Assembly (NCBI GenBank): GCA_016808115.1
Contig: JAEQBH010000650.1
Location: 1 to 64,000, forward strand
Length of the DNA stretch: 64,000 bases
From: Tetrastigma voinierianum
Taxonomy: Eukaryota > Streptophyta > Magnoliopsida > Vitales > Vitaceae
Reading direction: 5' to 3'
In this document: positions 11,389 to 21,564 of the stretch, one piece after another
How the letters are laid out: the number at the start of each line of letters is the position of its first letter
Position numbering within the stretch: position 1 is the stretch's first letter
Translations under genes and position numbers: made by a program
The notes under the pieces: generated by a model
Seen by the model: only the letters and a program-made list of their open reading frames with translations
Database searches by the model: none
Told to the model about the DNA's origin: nothing

Positions 11389-13771
11389 TGTGACATCCCA
11401 AATCCGGGGGTCCTGTTGGCCAATTGTCAACCCTCGGAATTAACTGTGGGTATCGGGTAGCTCGATACCACAACTTGGAGTCCCATTTACCAGGATCCAA
11501 TCACAAGTAAAAAGTGGTCACACCAGGTCCACTTATCATATTTAGGTACAAACATACGCGACTATGTCATCAATATTCCCATAAGAATTTATTTACAATT
11601 ATTTTATACCAAAAATACATGCTAGAACTAGTTTGTTCTAAGCATCGTTAAAAATTTTTTTATCAAGCCACAATTTGGCTTCTTCATAATTGCAGCCTTA
11701 AATGAGCACCGTCCACCAGTGTACACCCTACTCTTGAAATGTTTTTCCATAAAGGGTGAGCCACGCCCAATAGAGAATATTTCCTACTGAAGCTACTCCC
11801 CACCTAAGTTCACATGCAATGGTCATGTTCTACACATTCTCATTCACATTCCAAGTAAACATGTAATTTCTACTATGGAACTTACATGTCATGTCATGAA
11901 ATGAGATGAGACTCAATCATGTATCATGCCCCGAGTCCTTACCGACTCCCATCACACTCGAGTGTTTATTAACTTCTATCACACAAGGCCAACATGCGTG
12001 ATAAAATCCATAATTTATGGATTACATCCAAATGATCATTTTATAAAACAAATTCATTTGTTTTCAAACCAAAAGCTTTTTGGATATTATACCTCAATGA
12101 TCATTTATATACAAAACTCATGTGTCTTTTTGTGGGTAGCGAATTTTTGGTGTCACACCGTAGGCTTCACACACCTAAACACTTTTATTGGATTTTCACT
12201 GCTGGAATTATACCTAACCACAAATACCGGATCTTTCATCCAAGGGGGTATCTATCCCTGCTTGCTATTACCCGACACAAGTTTTCTTTACCACTTTATT
12301 CAAATGTGTGACTCTGTTGGACGTCATCCAATGGTACCGAGCCCACCCAATCAAACACCAAACACAGTATTGATTATAACCATGCACTCACACCCATTCA
12401 ATGCGATCTCCTCGTGCATATGCAATGCAATGCGTCATTGCATGTTATATCATGCCACATGTATAATGAATGTGACATGAACAACATAATCCACACCACT
12501 CACCAGGTGTCATGGACAATCACATCACTTGCATATGACTTCCATACCTTATTTCATTCATGTCAATATATCATGCACGCATATATGAACATCAACATAC
12601 AACATGTCATTCTATGTTCAAGTAATGACACACACATAATTAAGCCATGTAATGACTATTTGCACATACAAACTCATCACATGCCAATACATTAGAACAC
12701 ACATATTGATATCCAAACATGTCTCTCCTTAGTCAAGCAGTGACATTCTCAAACCAATCATACAATGGCCCCGAAGAGAGCCATAAACAATCACAAGCCA
12801 GGCCATGAAACCGACCCCAAACAGGATATGAACACAGGCCTCAACACAGTCACAGGCTCGCCTATGCGAGGAGGTGAGCAACACCCTCGCCTAGGTGGAC
12901 CAGAAAATCCACTAAATCCATCCTCAGGTTCGCCTATGCATACATACCCTTGCTTAGGTGAACCCCTTCACTTAGGCTAACCTTCCCTTCACCTAAGCGG
13001 AGACCCCTTTCTTCTTGGGGAAGCTCCATGTCCTTGCCTAGACGAAGGACGCCCCGATAGGAACTCGAACATCCGACCATTTTCTGGCCCAAAAATGGAA
13101 AATAAACCAAGTAGGAATGATTTCCTACCTCTTAGAGCATAGAAGGAACCTTAGGAAGCCTCATGAACACTTCCTAAACCCGAAACCTTTGATTTTCCGG
13201 ACTCCTCACTTGGATCCTCGACGAAATCTTGTGTTTTCGGTACCTAAGCGTAGCCCTCGTCGATGTGGCGATCGATGTGATGAACTTTTTGTTCTTGGCA
13301 GACAAAAGCGAAACAACGAAGCTTAATGATCATAGGAAGAAGTGTTATCTTTCTCTTTCTTCTCATAAATGGGAAAATAAACTGCTTTTCTTAAATTACA
13401 TACATTAACTAGTTTAAATTAGTTCATGTTACGTTGTGCCACGTGTTTTGGATTCGAGTCGATTTTCTGCAGAAGCGATTTATTTCGTCTTGGTTCAAAT
13501 TTATTATTTTCTGTGAACTTAACTTATTTAAAATCTCGTTTTGGGCTTTACCTAACAGTAGATGGTTGAAATTCGTGAAAGTCGGCGTCTGAAAATTCAA
13601 CAAAATTAGATGCAGGTAGTAGATTTCCACGAGATGAATCCAAATGTAACGTTCGTTTTGTCATCCGAGACTTATAAAATTTCTAGTTTTCAACCTATAC
13701 TATAGCGGTAATTTACTGTTTTGCTCTTTTTCAAAAAAAAAAAAATTGATTTTTTTCTCGGGTTTTATACA
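11389..13771 (+). mobile_element. Solo LTR of gypsy family F (copy F+)
   Basis: It starts TGTGACATCCCAAATCCGGG. This is the reverse complement of the right end of the solo LTR at 21565-25110 (ending CCCAGGATTTAGGGCATCACA). The two are colinear in opposite orientation. Shared landmarks are CATGCCCCGAGTCC at about 11926, the CACACTCG and GTGCAA region, and the late block CTTAGGAAGCCTCATGAACACTTCCTAA at 13150. The inferred end is GGTTTTATACA (13771), matching GGTTTTACA in the other copy. No primer site or polypurine tract flanks it, so it is solo. It is about 1.2 kb shorter than F- and lacks the minisatellite and tandem duplication. Flanks CACAT and TACAA do not give a clear target duplication. 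The 184-aa frame at 11926-12480 lies inside it and is not a gene. Confidence 0.7.
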
Positions 13772-15153
13772 TACAAATAAAATGCCGTAAAAGACGATGA
13801 AGAACCAAACACCACAACAAAGCTGACGATACAAAATCACATCAAAACAACACAAACAAAAGTCGCAACAAAACGACGATGAAATCACGAAAAAAAAATA
13901 AAGCCTAGTTCTACATGGAATAAACATTTTATTGCAAAATAGATTGATAGAGGGGTGACTTCAGGTCAAGGATGGGAAAAAAATCATCCATCCTTGCTTA
14001 AGGAAAATTAATTGCTAAAAGAAAAGGTTGAGAGAAACAGAAGCTAGGGTTTTTTAGCTTTAAGTGGAGTCAAATGTTATGATTAGAGATAATGAAGATG
14101 ATGATTAAAGACATATGAGATTTTATTTGATACTTTAGATTTGTTTTTAAAAAAATTGTTATTTAGTTGTACATTATTATTTTGGTACTTGTTAGCTAGT
14201 TAATTTAGTACTTTGGTTATTATAGTGCTCTAATATTATCTATTTGTTTAAGTTTGTGTATATTATTATATTATTTAAACTTAATCATTTTATCATTAAT
14301 TATTATTAATTTTATTTATTATTTTTATTTGAAGAATGATAAAAGAGTGTAAAATTATTTTTAGTATTTCTTAAGGTTTTAGCCTACCTAACCCAACTCT
14401 TATGGAATGAAACCTAATTTGAATAAAAATGTATCAGATTATTTCAACTAATTTTGACCCCATCGCGAAATAGATTGAGCTGGCCGTTTACCAATTCAAA
14501 ATATATCTTACAAAAATATTATAAGTTGTTTGATAATTATACCTCAATTGAACTAACATTGGCTACGACATTCCCTGACCAATCATGTTGTCATATGATT
14601 GACATGTGACTAACGTTACTAAAAAATTAACCATCATTTACAAATTATAAAGATTTAAAGAAACTTTAAAATACACTTTAAAAATTATCTTATAAACTTA
14701 TATCATCTTGACCGATCACTTTATCTAGCTAAATATTTGAAAGGAGGATCATGTATTATGCATCATTGACGAAAAAAAAAAAAAATCTTTGAAAAGTTTG
14801 ACTTCTCACTTTCAAAGTAAATGCATTTTGAAAAATATAATTCTGTAAATATACATTTTAAAATACCCTTTTCATTTGGGTAAATGAATTTTCATTTTCT
14901 ATCTTTTTGTTTTCAATGTTTTCATGTTCGAATAAATTATTTAGTAGAAAAGTTATTGATTTACGATTTAATGATTGGACCAAGTTACTGATTCACGATT
15001 TATTGATTGTACGAATAGTCGAATCCATAATATCTATACATGAATTAACATATAATTTAATAAGTATTATGTTGATTTACCTTATTAAGACATACATCGT
15101 AAAATTTTTTGTCTATCATCTATTCAATAATTATCCATTATTATACATCCAAC
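13772..15153. other. AT-rich, no gene recognised
   Basis: No borders, RNA gene or meaningful open frame seen. 14100-14340 is dominated by TTATTATTT-type runs. A CTAGGGTTTTTTAG at 14043-14056 is a common plant repeat word with no further context. The 84-aa frame at 14907-15161 is AT-driven. Confidence 0.45.
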
Positions 15154-15158
15154 TTTTG

Positions 15159-15501
15159 TGATAGATGGTTCCAATCATAGCTAAATAATATTCTGCTTAG
15201 GGTGAGAATGAACCACAAATTATTCTCTTAAGGTGAGAATGAACCACAATCTCTTTACTCTTCTCCTCCTTTGTGACATACAAATAATTAAATACAATAA
15301 AGCTTCTCTATCCTAAATTAAGAAAACATTGGGTGTAGTGGCTGTTAACTAATTTGACTAATAACAAATTCAATATCACTAATTTGAATTATTAAAATTA
15401 AGAAATACATCAAACTTCTACTAATTGTTCCATATTTTATGGTTGACCCTCTCATGCATAACACCTACCTATGCACGACATATTTTTTTGTTGTATCGAT
15501 A
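15159..15501 (-). repeat. TRIM 3' LTR (left)
   Basis: Matches the right LTR over most of its length with small differences. It contains two copies of GGTGAGAATGAACCACAA, where the right LTR has three, so a 30-40-bp internal repeat has changed copy number. Its outer tip (TATCGATACAAC on the minus strand) has diverged from the right copy. Confidence 0.75.
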
Positions 15502-15516
15502 CTCCCCCTTTGAAGC
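15502..15516 (-). other. TRIM polypurine tract
   Basis: On the minus strand this reads TTCAAAGGGGGAG directly before the left LTR. That is the expected place and composition for the primer of second-strand synthesis. Confidence 0.7.
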
Positions 15517-15654
15517 AACCTTGTCCTCAAGGTTGGACGATGGCAATCGTGGATGAATGTCGCTAGCATATCTCAGAAATTCAAGTGGTTTTTTTTTTGA
15601 ATCGGATCATGAGTTTGCCTTCTCAGTTTATGCCTCATCTTTACGGTGGACCTA

Positions 15655-15807
15655 TCAGGTTTGACTAGAGTTGCCCTGAGGCACCTCCTTTATTGAATGC
15701 ATGGTCTCCATCATGCGTTGCATAGTTTCGATCAGTGTGCACACTTCCTCTTGAATGTTTCGAATTGAAGCCTGAAAGGTTTCAATTCTATCTTTGTTAA
15801 ACGCCAT
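15655..15807 (-). pseudogene. TRIM residual gag start (50 codons)
   Basis: An open frame begins with ATG 8 bases past the primer site and runs 50 codons to TGA. It is rich in I, E, Q and M with heptad-like spacing (IRNIQEEVCTLIETMQ), as in the coiled-coil start of plant gypsy gag proteins. Beyond the stop the sequence jumps to text ending NLEDKVASKGG, which resembles the end of a gypsy pol. The internal deletion therefore removed nearly all of gag and pol. It could be translated as a short peptide, but nothing shows a function. Confidence 0.5.
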
Positions 15808-15814
15808 AATGATA

Positions 15815-15826
15815 GCTCTGATACCA
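15815..15826 (-). promoter_or_regulatory. TRIM primer-binding site (initiator tRNA-Met)
   Basis: The plus strand reads GCTCTGATACCA, so the minus strand is TGGTATCAGAGC, the standard 12-nt complement of plant initiator tRNA-Met. It sits one base from the right LTR. Confidence 0.85.
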
Positions 15827-15827
15827 C

Positions 15828-16239
15828 TGATAGGTTGTCCCAGTCATAACTAAATAATATTCTGTTTAGGGTAAGAATGAACCACAAATTATTCTCTTTG
15901 GGTGAGAATGAACCATAAATTATTCTCTTAAGGTGAGAATGAACTGCAATCTCTTTATTCTTCCCCTCCTTTATAGCATACAAATGATTTACATACAATA
16001 AAACTTTTGTATCATAGAATTAAGAAATAAGTAGTGGTTGTTAAGCTGCTACCATGTTGATTGTCACTTAACAAATAGGAGACTAAGCAAGTAATTTGAC
16101 GATAACAAATTCCACTATCCACTAGTGGATAATTAAATTAAGGAAATACAATAAAACTTCTCTGCTAGTCGTTTCACATTTTATGGTTGACCCCTTCATG
16201 CATAACACCACTATGCACAACACTGTTGTGGACACCACA
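15828..16239 (-). repeat. TRIM 5' LTR (right)
   Basis: Starts TGATAGGTTGTCCC and ends GGACACCACA before the TTTTG target duplication. It has three GGTGAGAATGAACC-type units (about 15868, 15900, 15930) and is about 70 bp longer than the left copy, partly through an insertion near 16025-16090. Confidence 0.75.
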
Positions 16240-16244
16240 TTTTG

Positions 16245-18700
16245 GTTATGGTACGTTTCTTACAAAAAGGCAAGACTCGTTTTTGTATTTTGAAAAACTA
16301 TTATTGAAAACGGTTTGGAGTCGTTATTTATTTTATTCTTATTTTTAAAAGGAAAAACAAAATAAGAAAGAAAACCCCAAATGTGACTCCTAAAAGGAAA
16401 AGAAAATTTGTGAAAACCAAGTCTAGGTCCAGGGTCAGCTTATCTATTGGGAAGATACGGTGAAAAGTTGTAGCACTCCTCTAAGCCCCTAAAGGTTAGG
16501 TCTCTAATAATCAAGTTAAGGCAAATAGGGTAATTGATTAATCAAACAAGCTGGATATTCTACGAAACAACGATGATACTACAAGAGTGCATCAATTACA
16601 TAATAAATAACAAAGTCAAAGAAGAGAGATATGTACCTCGACAGCGAATTACGAACACTATCAATAGAAAACAGGTTAGCCAAATAACATATATAGAAAC
16701 ATTCATGGATTAAATTAGAAAATGAGTGCCAAATTATTTAATAAATGATACATGAGATGTCGAGACCCTCTCCCAAGACCCATTTATTTGTAGTCGACTC
16801 CACATGATATATTTTATTGGAATTATAAGAAGTAAAACTATGCTTTTAAATTTTTAAAATCAAGTTGAAAATAATAATAAGAATAGTTTTGGAAAAGAAG
16901 AGATTAGAAATTTGGAAATTTATTTGGGAAATTTAAAGAAAGTGGTTCTTGATTTTTATTTTTTTTTATTTTAAGGATTTTTATAAATAAAATAAATTTT
17001 AATTTTTTAATTAAAGAAAAAATATTTTAGTTTTGAAGTGAAAGAAAATGATTTTTAATCTTTTGAAGTAGAAATTTTGTTTTTAATTTTAATTTTAGTT
17101 AAGAATGATTTTTGCATTTTTAAATGTTAAAGAAAACGGTTCTCAATTTTTAAGAAATTAAAGAAAAATATAATTTTTTTTTATTTTAAAGAAAATAATT
17201 TTTAGTTTTTAGAAATTAAGGAAACTAATTTTAAAATTTGAAGTTAAAGAGATGAATTTTTTATCTAGATAACAAAGTAAAGATAATGAAAGTTAAAATA
17301 ATAATAAAAATATTTATTTGAAAGGGAGTCATGGAGAAAAAAAATTATTTAAAAAATTTGAAAACAAAATTAAATACTGGGGAAATAATTTATTTAAGCA
17401 ACATAAGAATTTAAGTGAAATTTGGAAAATAGATTTTTTTTTTTAAAGAAACTAAAATAAATTTAATAATTAAAATAAAGACATAAATGTCATTCTAAAT
17501 TATATTCTAAATATCTGATCTTAAATGAAAAACAGAATTTTAAGAAGTTATTGGTCAAGAAGGAAAAAATGCTTAAAAAACTATTAAAAGAAAAAAGAAC
17601 AGCAAATAAATAACTAAAAAAAATTTAAAACGGAAAATTAGAAATTATTACCAAAAAAGAAATTTAAGAACTTTGGAGAATGTTAAAATATATTTTAAAA
17701 AACAAGTTAAATAAGGAAAGTATGATAGGAAAGTGGGTAACTTGCGGACACATGAAGTGCTACACAAAAATCAAAGCAACCATATGATAATAAAATCTTT
17801 ACATATATGTAATGGGAATAATAGTAGTAAAAATAAAAACTACATATGTAAATGAATAAAACTACTAAACCCTAATCACTCCATCATATTTGACTATCAT
17901 CAAATATACGATCACATATTCCAAGCAAATAACAATAGACTATTACACTCAAGTCTCCATCACAAGAGAAAAAAAAAAAGAAATAAAATAAAGATAAACA
18001 ACATAAAAAGAAAAAAAGGTCTCCATTCAAGGCTCATTGAAATTCCATATCTAGTGAGCATCAAAAGTCATGTTAACCATCATCAAATCAACAAACATAA
18101 AAGGAATAAATAAAAAACTACTATAAAAAAATCATTAAAATCGTCATCTCCTAAGCTTCTCAAACAAACCTCTCAACCTAGATTTTTGAACCCAAAAGAA
18201 CCTATTGTGAAAGACATTCTCACCCTAAATTTTAAAACTCAAAAGTCAAAACTCATTGCAAGAGATACCACCCAACCCAAAATACTAAAATCCAATGCAC
18301 TGAATCAATATGGATAAACATAAATAAAATGTCTTAATACATTATGAATAAGACATTAGCCATAATACATTTTTAGTATGTTTTGAATATGAATGAATAA
18401 ATAAACCACATGAGCAAATAGGTTTGATTCCAACATGTATACCAAGCATTCATCCAAACAAAAGGGAGGCTCTCATAATATTAGAGAAAACCGTGTACCT
18501 TAAAAGTCAAATCGCGCTTTAACTTGTTGGAAATGGAGAATGAAATTAAAAACATTCACTATATTTCTTTGGGTTCAAAATTCTACAGATAGGGTTCATT
18601 TAAATGCACAATTCCGACATGTTTATTTGTGTTCAAAATTCTATAAATCAAGGTTCATTGCTTTACTTTTAATTCCAAGAACTTGAGAAGCTAAGCATTT
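16245..18700. repeat. Degraded large LTR, purine- and AT-rich
   Basis: The start (about 16255-16520) carries a series of words known from large plant gypsy LTRs. These are GTTTGGAGTCG, an A/T block, GTGACTCCT, then GTCCAGGGTCAGCTTATC, TTGGGAAGATACGGTGAAA, and CACTCCTCTAAGCCCCTAAA. GGAGTCG at 16317 and its partner TGACTCC at 16384 bracket an imperfect A/T inverted repeat. From 16840 to 17740 the sequence is mostly A, G and T with repeated AAAGAAAATGATTTTTA-like units. No coding sequence is visible and the right border is not resolved. Confidence 0.45.
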
Positions 18701-19130
18701 GGCGATGCAGATTTTTATGGTCGAGATCTCTTATAAATAAAGGTGTTAGTCTCATTGCCACCTGGCAAAGGAAAAGAAGCTTATAGTCTTGTTTCTTCCC
18801 TCATTCTCCCATTTTCTATGATAGAGCAAAGCATGATTCATTTGGTAGCCTTAAGTCTTTGTCTGAGACTATTCATTGAGGTGGGTTTATCCTAAGAAAA
18901 AGATGCTCGTGAAGAACCCATAGAAAAATGTATATGTTTTAAAGAGATTGTGGAATCTCCCAAGACTGAAACTCATCTTTTGTTTGCCTTGTGAGTGATA
19001 TGCTGCCGTTTACATCCGGTTTACTTCACGAAGGTGCTCTATATGGCAGGTTGTAGGTATGTTTATTTTGTTCATTACAGAGTTTATCTTGCATGAGTGG
19101 CTTAACTTTATAATGACAAACTTAAAAACA
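18701..19130. other. No gene recognised; upstream flank of copia element
   Basis: It lies where the LTR and leader of the copia element should be. A TATAAATAAAGG at about 18731 could be a TATA box of that LTR. I found no second LTR copy, so the element ends remain unknown. Confidence 0.3.
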
Positions 19131-19157
19131 TATGTGTGTGTGTATGTGTGTGTGTGT
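19131..19157. repeat. (TG)n microsatellite
   Basis: TATGTGTGTGTGTATGTGTG followed by more TG units, broken once by TA. Confidence 0.9.
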
Positions 19158-19189
19158 TATGGGAGTTTGTTTTCTTGTGTTTTCAAGGA

Positions 19190-19525
19190 AAAAAGAAAGA
19201 ACCTGTTCGGTTTAGTTTGAAAAAAAATTATTTATCTTGAAAGTTGCTTTTCCATAAATATATATTTTTCCAGGAAGTGGTTTAAAACAAAAGAAAAAAA
19301 AAACAAGGAAATTCCTTTCCTTTCTTTAATAAAAAAAAAAAGGAAATTCCTTTCCTTTCTTTAATCCAAAATAAAAACAAAACCAAAAATGTTTTGTTGG
19401 AAAGGAAACTCTCCTATGGAAAAAAAAGAAATCCTTGTAAAAATACAAGGAAGGGAATTGAACCCATAACTTTGGGTTCAAGAGGACAATGCTCTACCAC
19501 TGCATTACATGCCTAGTTTGTGTTA
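19190..19525 (-). mobile_element. tRNA-derived SINE, copy S2
   Basis: On the minus strand an A-box-like TAATGCAGTGG (19497-19507) is followed by a B box GTTCAATTC (19455-19463). Then come CCTTCCTTGTATTTTTACAAGG, the same hairpin as in S1, and a long T-rich tail. The T-arm-like text TTATGGGTTCAATTCCC is better preserved than in S1. Inside the tail the unit AAGGAAATTCCTTTCCTTTCTTTAAT (split here as AAGGAAATTCC and TTTCCTTTCTTTAAT) occurs twice in tandem (about 19307 and 19340). There is no acceptor stem, so it is not a working tRNA. It may have inserted in the leader of the copia element. Confidence 0.6.
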
Positions 19526-19808
19526 ATTTCTTGGAAGAAGGTCCTTATAACGATTGTGTCAACTTCTATTTGGAAAATTGAAATTATCATGCGAAGTGTC
19601 TAAGGTCGGAGTCCTGTCTTGGGCTATCATACCCCATCGGTCTTTCCTGAGAATACTCCGTAGAAGTTATTTTTCAAACGTGTGGTACACTTTGGTGATT
19701 TTGCAAAATGGGCCATTGTGGTAGATACGTCAAGAGGTAAATCCCCTTTGTCCAGTGCCAATGATGCCCCTTCTCTACCATTTTGTTTCTCCATTAGAGA
19801 AACCTTAG
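19526..19808. other. Probable leader of copia element, nothing specific
   Basis: No primer-binding site or LTR border could be identified. The sequence precedes gag directly. Confidence 0.3.
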
Positions 19809-20560
19809 AAGTTCAATAAACTCAATTTTAAACGTTGGTAGCAAAATATGTTATTCTACCTGACCAATTTGAATCTTGCAAGATTCTTGACAGGAGATAT
19901 TCCTCATCTTAAAGAAGATGAGCATGACATCCAAGTCATCAATGCTAAAGATGCTTGGAAACATTCTGACTTCCTATGAAGGAATTACATCATGAATGGA
20001 TTAGTTGATTCGGTAGTACCAGCGTCTACAGTGAAAACAACAAAGGAGCTGGGAATCTCTTGGCCAGAATGTAAAATTGAAGATGTTGGGGCTAAGAATT
20101 TCATTATAGGCTAATTCCTTGATTATAAGATGGTGGATTCTTGCATGAGATACATGCTGAGGGAATGACATTGAGCGAAACTTTTCAAGTGGTAGCTATT
20201 ATTGAAAAACTGCCCCCTGCTTGGAAAGATTTTAAAAATTACCTCAAGCATAAATGAAAGGAAATGAGCATTGAAGATCTTATTGTCAGGCTTAACATTG
20301 AAGAAGACAATAGAGGATCAGAAAAGAAAGTGGCATACAATTTGAGCGAGGCCAAGGCTAACTTTGTGGAATATGGTCAAAGTTCCAAGTTCAAGAAATC
20401 CAACAACAAAGGGAAAAACACTAAGATGAGACCCAAGGGAGGGATTTCAAAGAAACAAAAGTTTATAGGGAAATGCTGGTGGCGGGAAGCAAGGTCCTGA
20501 GTCATTAGATCTGCCAGTTGCCAAAACGGAACAAACCTAAAGAAGGCTAATGTGATCGTA
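19809..20560 (+). pseudogene. Copia gag, disrupted
   Basis: Encodes a plant Ty1/copia gag (UBN2-type) with several stops and shifts. The N-terminus has KFNKLNFKRW, then FYLTNLNLARFL, LKEDEHDIQVINAKDAWKH, RNYIMNGLVDS and, after shifts, FLDYKMVDS. The tail has a K-rich stretch (20380-20470) and KFIGKCWW, the likely start of a CCHC zinc knuckle whose remaining Cys and His are lost. Gag would form the particle shell in the cytoplasm. It is related to, but not the same copy as, the minus-strand fragment at 7857-8215. At least four stops lie in the reading frame, so it cannot make a full protein. Confidence 0.85.
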
Positions 20561-20990
20561 ACATCACGGATGTATCTCGACATTGGCCTCGGGCCGTGAT
20601 CTTTGAGTGAACTTGGTGGGATCCAAATTGGGAATGGTGGATCGATACTAGTGCGTAAGTATGCTTGGACAAGAAGATGTTCTCCCTCTTTAGCCCAATT
20701 GAGACTGGGGAAAAGGTGTTCATGGGGAACTCGGGCACCTCTAAAATCAAGGGCTAAGGAAAAGTGGTATTAAAGATGACTTTTGGGAAGGAAGTGACTC
20801 TGACTAATGTCTTATAAGTACTCGAAATCCGCAAGAACTTAGTTTTTGGTTCATTGTTGAAAAGTCATGGATTTTCGGATGGTGTTTGAGTCAGATAAGT
20901 TTGTTTTGTCCAAGAGTGGAATGTATGTTGTGAAAGTATGAGCGATGGATGTGTGGGCTCTTTGTGTAAAGATTGTTACCTCTTGAAAGT
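20561..20990 (+). pseudogene. Copia protease region, disrupted
   Basis: Read across frames, the segment shows WWIDTSA (20638-20658, in the place of the catalytic Asp-Ser/Thr-Gly-Ala motif), VFMGNSGTSKIKG, TFGKEVTLTNVL and LEIRKNLVFGSLL. These follow the order of a plant copia retropepsin. The catalytic Asp is kept but the glycine of the motif is replaced, and stops break it. It lies directly downstream of gag and upstream of integrase, as expected for copia (protease, integrase, RT, RNase H). Confidence 0.75.
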
Positions 20991-21559
20991 TAATATAGAT
21001 AAAGTGAGTTCTTCTTCTTACGCAACAGGTCAAATTAATCTATGGCATGGTAGATTAGGACATGTCGATGTAGTACACTACGAAGATTAATTAACTTAGA
21101 TCATATACCAACATTCCAAATTGATTCACAGCATAAGTGTGAGACTTGTGTTGAGGCAAAACTAACCAGATCATCCTTTCAAATTATTGAAAGACATATT
21201 GAACCTCTTGACTTAATCCATAGTGATATATGTGATTTGAAATTTTTACAAACAAGAGGTGGTAATAAATATTTTATTACCTTTGTTGTGATAGCACAAG
21301 AATGCATTATGTGTACTTGCTCAAAAGTAAGGATGAGGCGATAGACAAATTTTTTCTCTATAAAACCGAAGTTCAGAATAAACTCAACAAGAAAATTAAA
21401 GTGCTCGGAAGTGATCGAGTTGGTGAGTATGAATCGCCATTTTCTGATTCTTGTGCTCAAAATGGGATCAAACATGAAACCACGACACTGGTCGCCTCGA
21501 TCGATGAAGTAACTAAGCAAAAGAATCGCACTTTAAAGTGATAAATGCAATGCTAATAG
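20990..21559 (+). pseudogene. Copia integrase, N-terminal and core part, split by a solo LTR
   Basis: The GAG-pre-integrase zinc region is visible: LWHGRLGHVD (21039-21075) and KCETCVEAKL (about 21135-21165). The core follows with LIHSDICDLK (first acidic residue), GGNKYFITFVV, then, in another frame, VLGSDRVGEY (second Asp, about 21400-21430) and KNRTLK (21520-21538). The normal Glu-containing motif before KNRT is altered. The coding region stops at 21559, where a 3.5-kb solo LTR was inserted. The C-terminal part resumes at 25116. Integrase would insert element cDNA into nuclear DNA. Confidence 0.85.
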
Positions 21560-21564
21560 GTTCT
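21560..21564. other. Target-site duplication GTTCT, left
   Basis: GTTCT lies directly before TGTAAAACC of the solo LTR and recurs at 25111-25115, as expected for Ty3/gypsy integration. Confidence 0.9.

Larger units (their letters stand above)
15159..16239 (-). mobile_element. TRIM-like 1.08-kb LTR retrotransposon
   Basis: Two direct repeats (15159-15501 and 15828-16239) flank only 326 bp. They share TGATAG, CATAACTAAATAATATTCTG, GGTGAGAATGAACC, ATTTTATGGTTGACC and CATGCATAACACC in order. The interior has a 12-nt site complementary to initiator tRNA-Met next to the right LTR and a G-rich tract next to the left LTR, so the element reads on the minus strand. A TTTTG sequence at 15154-15158 recurs at 16240-16244 and is the likely 5-bp target duplication. 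The interior keeps only the start of gag and the last codons of pol, so the element depends on other elements for all enzymes. If the right LTR instead ends at GCACAACA (16222), the target duplication would be lost. Confidence 0.8.

Noticed and set aside
11926..12480. 184-aa open frame
   Set aside because: It lies inside solo LTR F+ and the matching stretch of F- is not open in the same frame.
19440..19510. tRNA gene on the minus strand
   Set aside because: The T-arm-like text is good but the acceptor stem is missing and a shared SINE body follows.
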